From the NCBI RefSeq assembly GCF_900230215.1, contig NZ_LT907982.1, positions 3,706,001-3,770,000 on the forward strand: 64,000 nucleotides of DNA. Direction: 5' to 3'. Numbering within the stretch: position 1 is the first letter of the stretch; each line of letters starts with the position of its first letter. A program made the translations under genes and the position numbers. The notes under the pieces are model-generated. The model was not told the origin of the DNA, ran no database searches, and was given only the letters and a program-made list of their open reading frames with translations. Shown piece after piece: positions 45,424-52,461 of this stretch. The DNA comes from Jatrophihabitans sp. GAS493. Its GTDB lineage: Bacteria; Actinomycetota; Actinomycetes; Mycobacteriales; Jatrophihabitantaceae.

Positions 45424-47601
45424 TCAGCACACGCCGTTGCCGTAGAAGATCCGGATCGTGTCGCTGCAGGTGAACAGCGGTACATGCTTCGACGTCGACC
45501 CGGTCGGGGCGATCTGTGCGTGCTGCACCTCGTAGGTCGCGATCTCGTGGAAAAGCGGAGCGGCGACGTCGCCGCCTTCGAGCCCGTGGGCCGGAGCGTC
45601 GACCATGATCGCAACCACGAACTGCGGATTGTCAGCCGGAACCATGCCGGCGAAGGTGTCCCAGTTCAGCGTGCTGCTGTAACGGCCGCCGTGCGCCGGA
45701 TCAGGCTGCTGGGCCGTGCCGGTCTTGCCGGCCACCCGGTACCCCGCGATCGCCGCCTTCTTACCGGTGCCGCCGGCCAGGGTCACCGACTCCAGCATGG
45801 TGCGGACGGTCTGCGCGGTGCCGGGCGAGACGACGCGCACTCCAGCCGGCTGCGGTGTGACAGTGACGCCACCGTTGGCCTCGGTCACCGACTGGGTAAT
45901 GCGCGGCGGGATGCGCACCCCGTTGTTGGCGATCGTCTGATACATCGAGGCCAACTGCAGGACCGTCATGGCGATTCCCTGCCCGATCGGCAGGTTGGCG
46001 AAGGAGGAGTCCGACCAGGTGTCCATCGGCGGCAGGATCCCGGCGCTCTCGCCCGGCAATTCGATGCCGGTGGTCTGGCCGATGCCGAACTTCTGCTCGT
46101 ACTCGTCCCAGGTCTGGGGACCGAGCTTCTGCGCGATCTGTAGCGTGCCGACATTCGAGGACTCGGCCAGGATGCCGGTCGCGGTGAAGGGCTGGGTGGG
46201 GTGGCCCCACGCGTCGTTGACGGTGACCCCACCGGTGGTGATTCGACCAGGGACGTCGAAGACCGACGAGGGGGTGATGAGGCCCTTCTCCAGAGCTGCC
46301 GAGAAGGTGACGACCTTGTTCACCGAGCCCGGCTCGAAGACGCTCTGGATCGGGGCGTTGAGCGCGGTGCTCGAGGTGATGGTGCTCGGGTCGGCTGAGT
46401 TGAAAGTGCCGTTGCCGGCCAGCGCCAGCACCTGGCCGGTCTTGGTCAGGATCGCCACCTGGACGCCACGGGCTCCGGAGGCGGACTTGGCCGAGTCAGC
46501 GTAGCGCTGGGTTGTGAACTGTAGATCCTGATCGAGGGTGAGCTGCACGTTGGCGCCGTTGACGGCGTTCTTGCGGTCGTCCGGGCCGCTGGGGTTCATC
46601 TGCCCCTTGCCGTCAACCGAGTAGGTGAGCGAACCGTCATGTCCGGCCAGCAGCGAGTTGAACTGAGCCTCGATGCCGGCGGCCCCGGTGCCGTCGGAGT
46701 GCACCAGCCCCACGACGTTCGCCCCGGTCGTCTGCCCCGGATACTGCCGTTGCGTGGTGGCCTGCGTGTAGATCCCGTGCAGCGGCTCATCGTTGATGGT
46801 GAGGGCCTCGATCTTGTTCGCCGCGACCAGGCTCACCGCCTGGGCCAGCAGTGCGTACTGGCTCTTCACGGCCAGCGCCTTCTCGATCGTTGCGGCCGGG
46901 ACACCGACCAGCGGTGCCAGCGCGGTGGCGTAGGCGCCGCGTTCGGCGGCCGAGATCTGCTCCGGATCGGCGGTGATGTCCTGGGCGTCGGTGGTGTACG
47001 CCATCGGCGTTCCGTTGCGGTCCAGGATCTCGCCGCGCAGCGCATGCAACTCGATCGTCGCCGTTCGCTCGGCGTTGGCCGCCGTCGCGTAGCCGCCGTG
47101 GTCGAGACCCTGCACCTGCACGAGGCGGGCACCGATGACCAGTAGCAGCACGCAGACCGCGGCGAATCCCCAGTGCAGCCGTCGTTCGGAGCGTCCAAGT
47201 TTCAACTCGCGCGGTGGCTTCGGTGGCTTCGGCGGACGGGCCGGCGCCGGTCGGCGGGGCTGAGCTGGTCGGCGGGGCTGAGCCGGACGCTGCCCTGACG
47301 GCCGCCCCGGGACCGGGTGTCCCTGCACCTGGCGCTGCTGTGCCGTCCGGGGCTGTGTTGCCCGAGTCTGGGCCGTCCGGGGCTGGGCCGTCCGGGGCGC
47401 GGGGCGCTGCTGCCCGGTCCGGGGGGCCTGGGTACGGGGGGCCTGGGTACGGGGGGCCTGGGTACGGGGGGCCTGGGTACGGGGGGCCTGGGTACGGGGG
47501 GCCTGGGTACGGGGGGGCTGGGTACGGGGGGCCTGGGTACGGGGGGCCTGGGCGCGGGTCTGGGTGGGGCGCGCCGGCGCATCGGTCGGCGGCCGATTCA
47601 T
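45424..47601 (-). CDS. ftsI: septal transpeptidase FtsI (PBP2b/PbpB type)
   Basis: A class B penicillin-binding protein, 725 aa, that cross-links septal peptidoglycan with FtsW. A single membrane helix lies at about 149-170, the dimerisation or pedestal domain follows, and the transpeptidase carries FEPGSVNKVVTF (SxxK nucleophile), ESSNVG (SxN) and AGKTGTAQ (KTG). No PASTA domains are seen. The cytoplasmic N terminus (about 145 residues) is a long, basic low-complexity region including nine APRTQ pentapeptides and further PRTAQ and RRPAQP repeats. ATG 47601 overlaps the ftsL-like stop as ATGA. Confidence 0.96.
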   Translation of the reverse strand: MNRPPTDAPARPTQTRAQAPRTQAPRTQPPRTQAPRTQAPRTQAPRTQAPRTQAPRTQAPRTGQQRPAPRTAQPRTAQTRATQPRTAQQRQVQGHPVPGRPSGQRPAQPRRPAQPRRPAPARPPKPPKPPRELKLGRSERRLHWGFAAVCVLLLVIGARLVQVQGLDHGGYATAANAERTATIELHALRGEILDRNGTPMAYTTDAQDITADPEQISAAERGAYATALAPLVGVPAATIEKALAVKSQYALLAQAVSLVAANKIEALTINDEPLHGIYTQATTQRQYPGQTTGANVVGLVHSDGTGAAGIEAQFNSLLAGHDGSLTYSVDGKGQMNPSGPDDRKNAVNGANVQLTLDQDLQFTTQRYADSAKSASGARGVQVAILTKTGQVLALAGNGTFNSADPSTITSSTALNAPIQSVFEPGSVNKVVTFSAALEKGLITPSSVFDVPGRITTGGVTVNDAWGHPTQPFTATGILAESSNVGTLQIAQKLGPQTWDEYEQKFGIGQTTGIELPGESAGILPPMDTWSDSSFANLPIGQGIAMTVLQLASMYQTIANNGVRIPPRITQSVTEANGGVTVTPQPAGVRVVSPGTAQTVRTMLESVTLAGGTGKKAAIAGYRVAGKTGTAQQPDPAHGGRYSSTLNWDTFAGMVPADNPQFVVAIMVDAPAHGLEGGDVAAPLFHEIATYEVQHAQIAPTGSTSKHVPLFTCSDTIRIFYGNGVC
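47417..47551. repeat. 15-base tandem repeat encoding APRTQ in FtsI
   Basis: Nine units of GTACGGGGGGCCTGG (two with single changes) lie in perfect 15-base register and encode APRTQ pentapeptides on the minus strand. The plus strand carries nine closely spaced runs of five or more G, so it could form G-quadruplexes. Copy-number change keeps the frame. Confidence 0.92.
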
Positions 47602-48011
47602 CGGGGGGCTCCGTCGATCGGGACCGTCGTGGGGGCGGGCGTCGGTGTCGGTGTCGGCGTCGGCGCGGCGACCGCGGCCACCGGAGTACCCCGCAGCGAG
47701 ACCTTGCCGTTCGGGGCGACGACCAGGAACGCGGGATTGCCGGCCGGCACCATACCCAGCTTGGTCGCCGCGGTGGCCAGCGCACCCGGGGCCTGCGCGG
47801 CCGCGACCTGCGCGCTGAGCTGCTGGACCTGGCCGACCAGATCCTGATTGGTCGCCGCCAGCTCGTGCCGGCGCAGCTCATCGGCCGCGGCCGCAGTGTT
47901 CAACGCGAGCAGGGCGCATAGGCCTCCGAGCACCAGACCCATGATCAGCAGGACGAATGGCAGCCGACGGGGAGTCGCGGCACCGGCGGCCGGGGTTGAC
48001 GCGCTCATCAT
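47598..48011 (-). CDS. ftsL: FtsL-like septum protein
   Basis: A 137-aa bitopic protein in the FtsL position (between rsmH and ftsI). It has a short N terminus, one membrane helix (about 18-42), then a periplasmic coiled coil ([30 protein letters not shown]) and a [13 protein letters not shown] segment resembling the Mtb-type FtsL region. The tail is a threonine-proline repeat ([12 protein letters not shown]). FtsL joins FtsQ and FtsB in activating FtsW-FtsI. The assignment rests on position and architecture since sequence is poorly conserved. It starts at ATG 48011, overlapping the rsmH stop. Confidence 0.85.
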   Translation of the reverse strand: MMSASTPAAGAATPRRLPFVLLIMGLVLGGLCALLALNTAAAADELRRHELAATNQDLVGQVQQLSAQVAAAQAPGALATAATKLGMVPAGNPAFLVVAPNGKVSLRGTPVAAVAAPTPTPTPTPAPTTVPIDGAPR

Positions 48012-48976
48012 GCGGAGAGCCGAACTCGCTCGGCGGCCCTGAGCCGCACCGATGCCGCCCGGGAGTTCTCCTCGATCTCAGCCTCGGTGGCCGTCTCCCC
48101 CCGGGTCAGCAATCGTAGCTGCGGGCCGCTCTGGGCCAGCGTGACCGGCAGGTCGACCGGAGTCGTGTCCCGAGCCAACGCGGCGAAGTGCTGTTTGACG
48201 ATGCGGTCCTCCAGCGACTGGTAGGAGAGCACCACGATTCGGCCGCCGACGCGCAGGGCCGCGGTGGCGGCCGGGATAGCGCCTTCGACGGCCTCCAACT
48301 CCGAGTTCACCTCGATACGCAGCGCCTGGAAGGTTCGCTTGGCCGGATGCCCGCCGGTTCGCCGGGTAGCCGCCGGGATCGCGTCCCGCACCAGCTCGGC
48401 CAACCGAGCGGTGGAGTCAAGCGGGGCGACCCTGCGCTCCCGGCCGATCGCCTGGGCGACCCGTAGCGCGAACCGCTCTTCGCCGTACTCGCGCAGGATG
48501 CGGGCCAGGTCCGAGACCGGGTACGTATTCAGCACCTCGGCCGCCGTGAGCCCCTGACTCTGGTCCATGCGCATATCCAGCGGCGCGTCCTGGGCGTAGG
48601 CGAAGCCACGCTGCGCCTGGTCGAGCTGCATCGACGAGACTCCGAGGTCGAAGAGAACACCGTCGACGTGCTCGAAGCCCAGTTCGGCCAGCACTGAGGG
48701 CATCTGGTCATAGACCGCGTGCACGAGATGGGTGCGGCCGATGAAGGGCGACAGCCGCTGCGCGCTGCGTGAGAGTGCATCCAGATCGCGGTCCAGGCCG
48801 ACCAGCGTCAACTGCGGATGTGCGGCAAGCAGGGCTTCGGCGTGACCACCGAGGCCCAGAGTGGCATCGACGACGACGGCTGGGCGGTCAGCCAGCGCTG
48901 GTGCCAGCAGCGCCAGCACACGATCGAGCATGACCGGCACGTGGACCGCCGGTGGCGGGCTGGTAGGGCCGCTCAT
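48008..48976 (-). CDS. rsmH: 16S rRNA (cytosine-1402-N4)-methyltransferase RsmH
   Basis: RsmH (MraW) methylates C1402 of 16S rRNA. The 322-aa protein has [10 protein letters not shown] at the N terminus, the SAM-binding [45 protein letters not shown] and, near the C terminus, [19 protein letters not shown] 48976 has GGAG 5-6 bases upstream, and alignment with the family starts here, not at the longer open frame to 49123. It is 281 bases downstream of mraZ, an unusually wide gap for this pair, and it heads the chain of overlapping dcw genes. Confidence 0.97.
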   Translation of the reverse strand: MSGPTSPPPAVHVPVMLDRVLALLAPALADRPAVVVDATLGLGGHAEALLAAHPQLTLVGLDRDLDALSRSAQRLSPFIGRTHLVHAVYDQMPSVLAELGFEHVDGVLFDLGVSSMQLDQAQRGFAYAQDAPLDMRMDQSQGLTAAEVLNTYPVSDLARILREYGEERFALRVAQAIGRERRVAPLDSTARLAELVRDAIPAATRRTGGHPAKRTFQALRIEVNSELEAVEGAIPAATAALRVGGRIVVLSYQSLEDRIVKQHFAALARDTTPVDLPVTLAQSGPQLRLLTRGETATEAEIEENSRAASVRLRAAERVRLSA

Positions 48977-49257
48977 GCTTGCTCCGTTCTGCTGCTCAGG
49001 CCGTCGCTGTGCTGCTTGCTGCGATGTCGTGCGCTCAGGTCCCCGCCCGTCCCGTGGCTGCCCTGGCACCGGGGAAGTGGTGTCAGGGCCGAGGTCGTCG
49101 GGGACGGGAGGAGGCCTGAGCAAACGGCAATTCGGTGACGCACTGCGGTCTGGGGGTGGATTTGGGAGGAAACTTGTGGTGATGGGGCGGAGTTGCGGCG
49201 GAAAGGATTGAAGGCTGGGGCAAGGTGCGGGGGAAGGTGGGGGGAAGGTGGGGAATC
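48977..49257. other. mraZ-rsmH intergenic leader, strongly strand-biased
   Basis: 281 bases without a gene. The part at 49142-49257 is purine/G-rich on the plus strand (GGGGGAAGGTGGGGGGAAGG), so a transcript of the dcw operon would be C-rich and unstructured here, a feature of rut-like Rho sites. I see no ORF or clear hairpin. Confidence 0.5.
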
Positions 49258-49689
49258 TCAGAAGAGTCCGGGCAGCACCTCCTCCTCAGCCTCGGCGAAG
49301 GCCTGTTCAGTGCTGTCGAGGTAGCTCTGCCAGGCGACCGCGTCCCAGATCTCGACCCGGGTGTTGGCGCCGATCACGACGCAGTCCTTGGTGAGCCCGG
49401 CGTAGGTCCGCAGCGCCTGGGGGATGGTGATCCGGCCCTGCGCGTCCGGCACCTCGTTGGAGGCGCTGGCAAAGAAGACCCGGCTGTAGTCACGCGCGCG
49501 ACGGTCGGTCATCGGCGCGGTTCGCAGCAGGTCGGTGAGACGCCCGAACTCCCCGATACCGAAGACGAAGAGGCAGCGCTCCTGCCCCTTTGTGATCACG
49601 AGGCCACTGTCCAGTTCGGAGCGGAACTTCGCCGGCAAGGCAAGGCGGCCCTTGTCGTCCAGACGCGGCGTGTGCGTGCCGAGAAACAA
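49258..49689 (-). CDS. mraZ: transcriptional regulator MraZ
   Basis: MraZ is the dcw operon's DNA-binding repressor with two SpoVT/AbrB-like half domains. The 143-aa sequence shows both: residues 1-55 ([23 protein letters not shown]) and about 78-125 ([24 protein letters not shown]), each ending in the DxxGRxxLP/IP motif. It begins with TTG 49689, with GGGTGA 7 bases upstream. Three TGGGG boxes at 10-base spacing lie just upstream over the promoter, so autoregulation is very likely. It is the first gene of the dcw cluster. Confidence 0.97.
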   Translation of the reverse strand: MFLGTHTPRLDDKGRLALPAKFRSELDSGLVITKGQERCLFVFGIGEFGRLTDLLRTAPMTDRRARDYSRVFFASASNEVPDAQGRITIPQALRTYAGLTKDCVVIGANTRVEIWDAVAWQSYLDSTEQAFAEAEEEVLPGLF

Positions 49690-49729
49690 GACAATTCACC
49701 CGCGCCCTTCTATTCGGAAGCCACCTGAT

Positions 49730-49754
49730 CCCCACTCTCCCCCACCGTACCCCA
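49730..49754 (-). promoter_or_regulatory. MraZ binding boxes (three TGGGG at 10-base period)
   Basis: On the minus strand TGGGG occurs at 49754-49750, 49744-49740 and 49734-49730, exactly 10 bases apart, with a weaker TGGTG at 49764-49760. MraZ is known to bind three or four TGGGN repeats separated by 5 bases, which is this pattern. The boxes overlap the predicted -10 and start point. Confidence 0.9.
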
Positions 49755-49771
49755 CCATTCACCACCGTCAA
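49744..49771 (-). promoter_or_regulatory. mraZ (dcw operon) promoter
   Basis: Minus-strand TTGACG (49771-49766) and TACGGT (49749-49744) are 16 bases apart and resemble a housekeeping sigma-A-type promoter. The start point would be near 49737, giving a leader of about 48 bases to the TTG at 49689. Overlap with the MraZ boxes explains how MraZ would block it. Confidence 0.7.
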
Positions 49772-50020
49772 CTCAGAGACACGGTCGATTCGGCGGCCCA
49801 TCCCCCACGTAGTGGCAGCCGTTGGCGCTTCCTGCCCTCCGCGAACGATGCTCGTGAACGCGCCCCGCGTGTCGCCGCCGCCCTCCGCTCGCCCGCAGCT
49901 CGGGCGCAATTGGCCTGGTGGCACTACAGTGCGAAAGCGGCATACTCGATGCAAGTGTCAGTTGCGCGCGCCCAGACTCACGCCCCAGACGGACGACTAC
50001 ATGAATGCGAGGCAACGCCG
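49772..50020. other. noncoding region between the mraZ promoter and moxR
   Basis: About 250 bases, holding the promoter of the rightward moxR operon. The frame of MoxR is open across it but begins with sequence that is antisense to mraZ and has no family similarity. Apart from GAGG at 50009-50012 before the GTG start I could not define a promoter with confidence. Confidence 0.4.
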
Positions 50021-51100
50021 GTGAGCGTGGCAATCAACGGCTTCGACGGTTCGCCGGCCCCTGTCGATGTACAGGCGACCGCCGCCGCCATCGCCGCCAA
50101 CATCGCTCGGGTCATTGAGGGGAAGCCAGAGGCGATCGAGCTCGGCTTGATCGCGCTGCTCGCCGAGGGACACCTGCTGATCGAGGACATTCCGGGCGTC
50201 GGAAAGACCACCTTCGCGAAGGCGATCGCCCGCTCGATCGACTGCACGGTGCGCCGAGTGCAGTTCACGCCCGATCTGATGCCGAGCGACCTGACCGGAG
50301 TAAGTGTCTTCAACAGCCTCACCAGCGACTTCGACTTCAAGCCCGGGCCGGTCTTCGCCAACGTCGTCATCGGCGACGAGATCAATCGCGCCTCCCCCAA
50401 GACGCAGTCCGCGCTCCTCGAATGCATGGAGGAACGACAGGTCACCGTCGACGGTCGGACGTTCACCCTCGAAGCACCGTTCTTCGTCGTCGCGACGCAG
50501 AACCCGATCGATATGGAGGGCACCTACCCACTGCCCGAGGCTCAGCGGGATCGATTCATGCTGCGTGTGTCGATGGGGTACCCAACCCACAACGCCGAGA
50601 TCGCAATGCTCTCCGAACACGCCGCCGCCGACCCGATGGCCGATCTCGGTCCGGTCTGCGACGCCGAGACGATGCGCCGCCTCATCCGGGCGACCCGCGA
50701 CATCTTCGTCGCCGATTCACTGAAGGCCTACGCCGTGGATATCGCAGTGGCCACCCGGCGGTCTCCGCACGTGAAGCTCGGCGCCTCTCCCCGGGCCTCG
50801 CTGCAACTCCTGCGTGCCGCGAAGGCCCGGGCCGCCGTACGGGGGCGGGGACATGTGCTTCCCGATGACCTACAGGCGATGACCATTCCGGTGCTCGCGC
50901 ACCGAATCCTGCTCAGCTCGAGCGGCGCCGCGGCCGGGGTCACCACCTCGACTCTGCTCAGCACGCTGCTGAACGCGGTTCCGATACCGACCCAAGTCAA
51001 CTCGGTCAACTCGGTCAACCCGGTGAACACCGGTGGCGTCGGTGCCCTGCCCGCAGCCCGCAGCCAAACCGCGGGCGCGCCTGACTACCAGGTGGGCTAA
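50021..51100 (+). CDS. MoxR family AAA+ ATPase
   Basis: A 359-aa MoxR-type AAA+ chaperone. Walker A is EDIPGVGKTTFAKA, Walker B is VVIGDEINRASPKTQSALLE, sensor 1 is FFVVATQNPIDMEGTYPLPEAQRDRF and the lid domain follows. MoxR proteins are thought to remodel or insert metal into partner proteins such as DUF58/VWA proteins. The C-terminal 40 residues contain an Asn-Ser-Val repeat (VNSVNSVNPVNT). The chosen start is GTG 50021 with GAGG 8 bases upstream. The DUF58 gene follows after 5 bases and a transglutaminase after that, a well-known three-gene set next to the actinobacterial dcw cluster. Confidence 0.93.
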   Translation: MSVAINGFDGSPAPVDVQATAAAIAANIARVIEGKPEAIELGLIALLAEGHLLIEDIPGVGKTTFAKAIARSIDCTVRRVQFTPDLMPSDLTGVSVFNSLTSDFDFKPGPVFANVVIGDEINRASPKTQSALLECMEERQVTVDGRTFTLEAPFFVVATQNPIDMEGTYPLPEAQRDRFMLRVSMGYPTHNAEIAMLSEHAAADPMADLGPVCDAETMRRLIRATRDIFVADSLKAYAVDIAVATRRSPHVKLGASPRASLQLLRAAKARAAVRGRGHVLPDDLQAMTIPVLAHRILLSSSGAAAGVTTSTLLSTLLNAVPIPTQVNSVNSVNPVNTGGVGALPAARSQTAGAPDYQVG

Positions 51101-51105
51101 CCGGC

Positions 51106-52461
51106 ATGAAGCGGGTGCACCCAGGTTTCACCAAGCGAGCACGCTGCCTGCTCGCGGCCGGTGTCGCCGCGGTCGTCTGCGGAGCGGTGCTGAGCGAACA
51201 GGAGCTGGTTCGTGGGGGTGCCTTCGCCGCCGTCATTCCTATCGTGGCCGCGATCGTCGTCGGTCGTGAGCGGCTGACCATCTCCAGCACCCGCCGCCTG
51301 GAACCGAACCGGACCGCGGTCGGGGAGCGCGCGATCGTACAGCTGACGGTGACCAGTCGCTCCGCACTGCCGACCAGCAGTCTGATGCTCGAAGACACAC
51401 TGCCCCGTCAGGCCCGAGGCCGGGCCCGCTTCGTGCTGGACCGGCTCAGTCCGCACCAGACCCGAACGGTCGGCTACCGACTACCGGAACTTCCTCGCGG
51501 TGAGCACGCTGTGGGTCCGCTGCACATCCGGCTCACCGACCCATTCGGTCTGATCGACCGCACCCGCTCGTTCACGGCGCGCTCGACACTGCTCGTCACC
51601 CCGAAGGTGGAACTGCTCCCGCGGGGTTCGACGAGTCTGGTCGCCGGATTCGGCGACGGCGTAGCCAGCGCCTACATCGGCAGCAACGGCGTCGACGATC
51701 ACACGACGCGGGAGTACCGCGACGGCGACGACCTGCGCCGAATCCATTGGCGTCTGACCGCACGCGCCGGGACCTTGATGGTGCGCCAGGACGAGCAGCC
51801 GGCGCCGAGTGACATCATGCTCGCCCTCGACGTTCGATTCAGTGCCCACCCGATCTCTTCATCGGGGGCCGGCGAGCCGGCCGTCTCGGCGAGCTTCGAG
51901 TGGCTGGTGAGCGCGGCCGCCAGCATCGCAAGCCACCTCATCACCGAACATCGGCCAGTCACGATCTTGGATACGCCCCAGAACGTCGGCGGCATCCGAT
52001 TCGCCGCCCGTGACGAGCTATTGACCTACCTCGCCCTCGCGCAGCCCCGTCAGGACGTGCATGCGTCGGAGATGGTCGACCGGATGGCCGCGGGCGCCGA
52101 TCATTCGATGACTATCGCGCTGCTCGCCGGGCTCGACGAGGCAACGGCCCAGCGCATGGTCGACAAGGCCCGCGGCCGGGGCCGATCGCTCGCCATCGTC
52201 ATCGACACCGACAGCTATGGCGAGCTCGAGGCAGATTCCCCGCCGACTGCGGCCCGACCCGGCTCCGGCGGTGCCACGGTCGAGGTCGATCAGACGGCGG
52301 CAGCCGCTGCCTCGTGGGCACCGTCGGCGGCGCTGCAGCACGCTTGCGGCCTGCTCCGGGCGGCCGGATGGACGGTGTCGATCGCCGGCCCGGGCGAGTC
52401 GGTCACGAACGTCTGGTCTCGGTTGCTGGGGCAACCGGAGTTGCTGGGAGGCCTGCGATGA
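51106..52461 (+). CDS. DUF58 domain membrane protein
   Basis: A 451-aa protein with two N-terminal hydrophobic segments (about 12-30 and 36-52), a beta-rich region, and the DUF58 motif REYRDGDDLRRIHWRLTARAGTLMVRQDE-like segment (key residues about 203-230), followed by a VWA-like domain (MLALDVRFS...). In this family it acts with MoxR, probably in assembly or regulation of an envelope function. It starts 5 bases after moxR, and the next gene overlaps its stop as ATGA. The biochemical role is not known. Confidence 0.9.
   Translation: MKRVHPGFTKRARCLLAAGVAAVVCGAVLSEQELVRGGAFAAVIPIVAAIVVGRERLTISSTRRLEPNRTAVGERAIVQLTVTSRSALPTSSLMLEDTLPRQARGRARFVLDRLSPHQTRTVGYRLPELPRGEHAVGPLHIRLTDPFGLIDRTRSFTARSTLLVTPKVELLPRGSTSLVAGFGDGVASAYIGSNGVDDHTTREYRDGDDLRRIHWRLTARAGTLMVRQDEQPAPSDIMLALDVRFSAHPISSSGAGEPAVSASFEWLVSAAASIASHLITEHRPVTILDTPQNVGGIRFAARDELLTYLALAQPRQDVHASEMVDRMAAGADHSMTIALLAGLDEATAQRMVDKARGRGRSLAIVIDTDSYGELEADSPPTAARPGSGGATVEVDQTAAAAASWAPSAALQHACGLLRAAGWTVSIAGPGESVTNVWSRLLGQPELLGGLR

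Noticed and set aside
47417-47551. Regular 15-base repeats as a possible CRISPR array
   Set aside because: The repeats are directly joined without spacers, are too short, and lie in frame within ftsI.
49216-49253. Further TGGGG boxes on the plus strand near the mraZ end
   Set aside because: Spacing is 11 and 22 bases rather than 10 and orientation is opposite to the promoter, so MraZ binding is not supported.
49535-50020. N-terminal extension of MoxR
   Set aside because: The region overlaps mraZ and its promoter and shows no MoxR similarity; GTG 50021 has a ribosome site.
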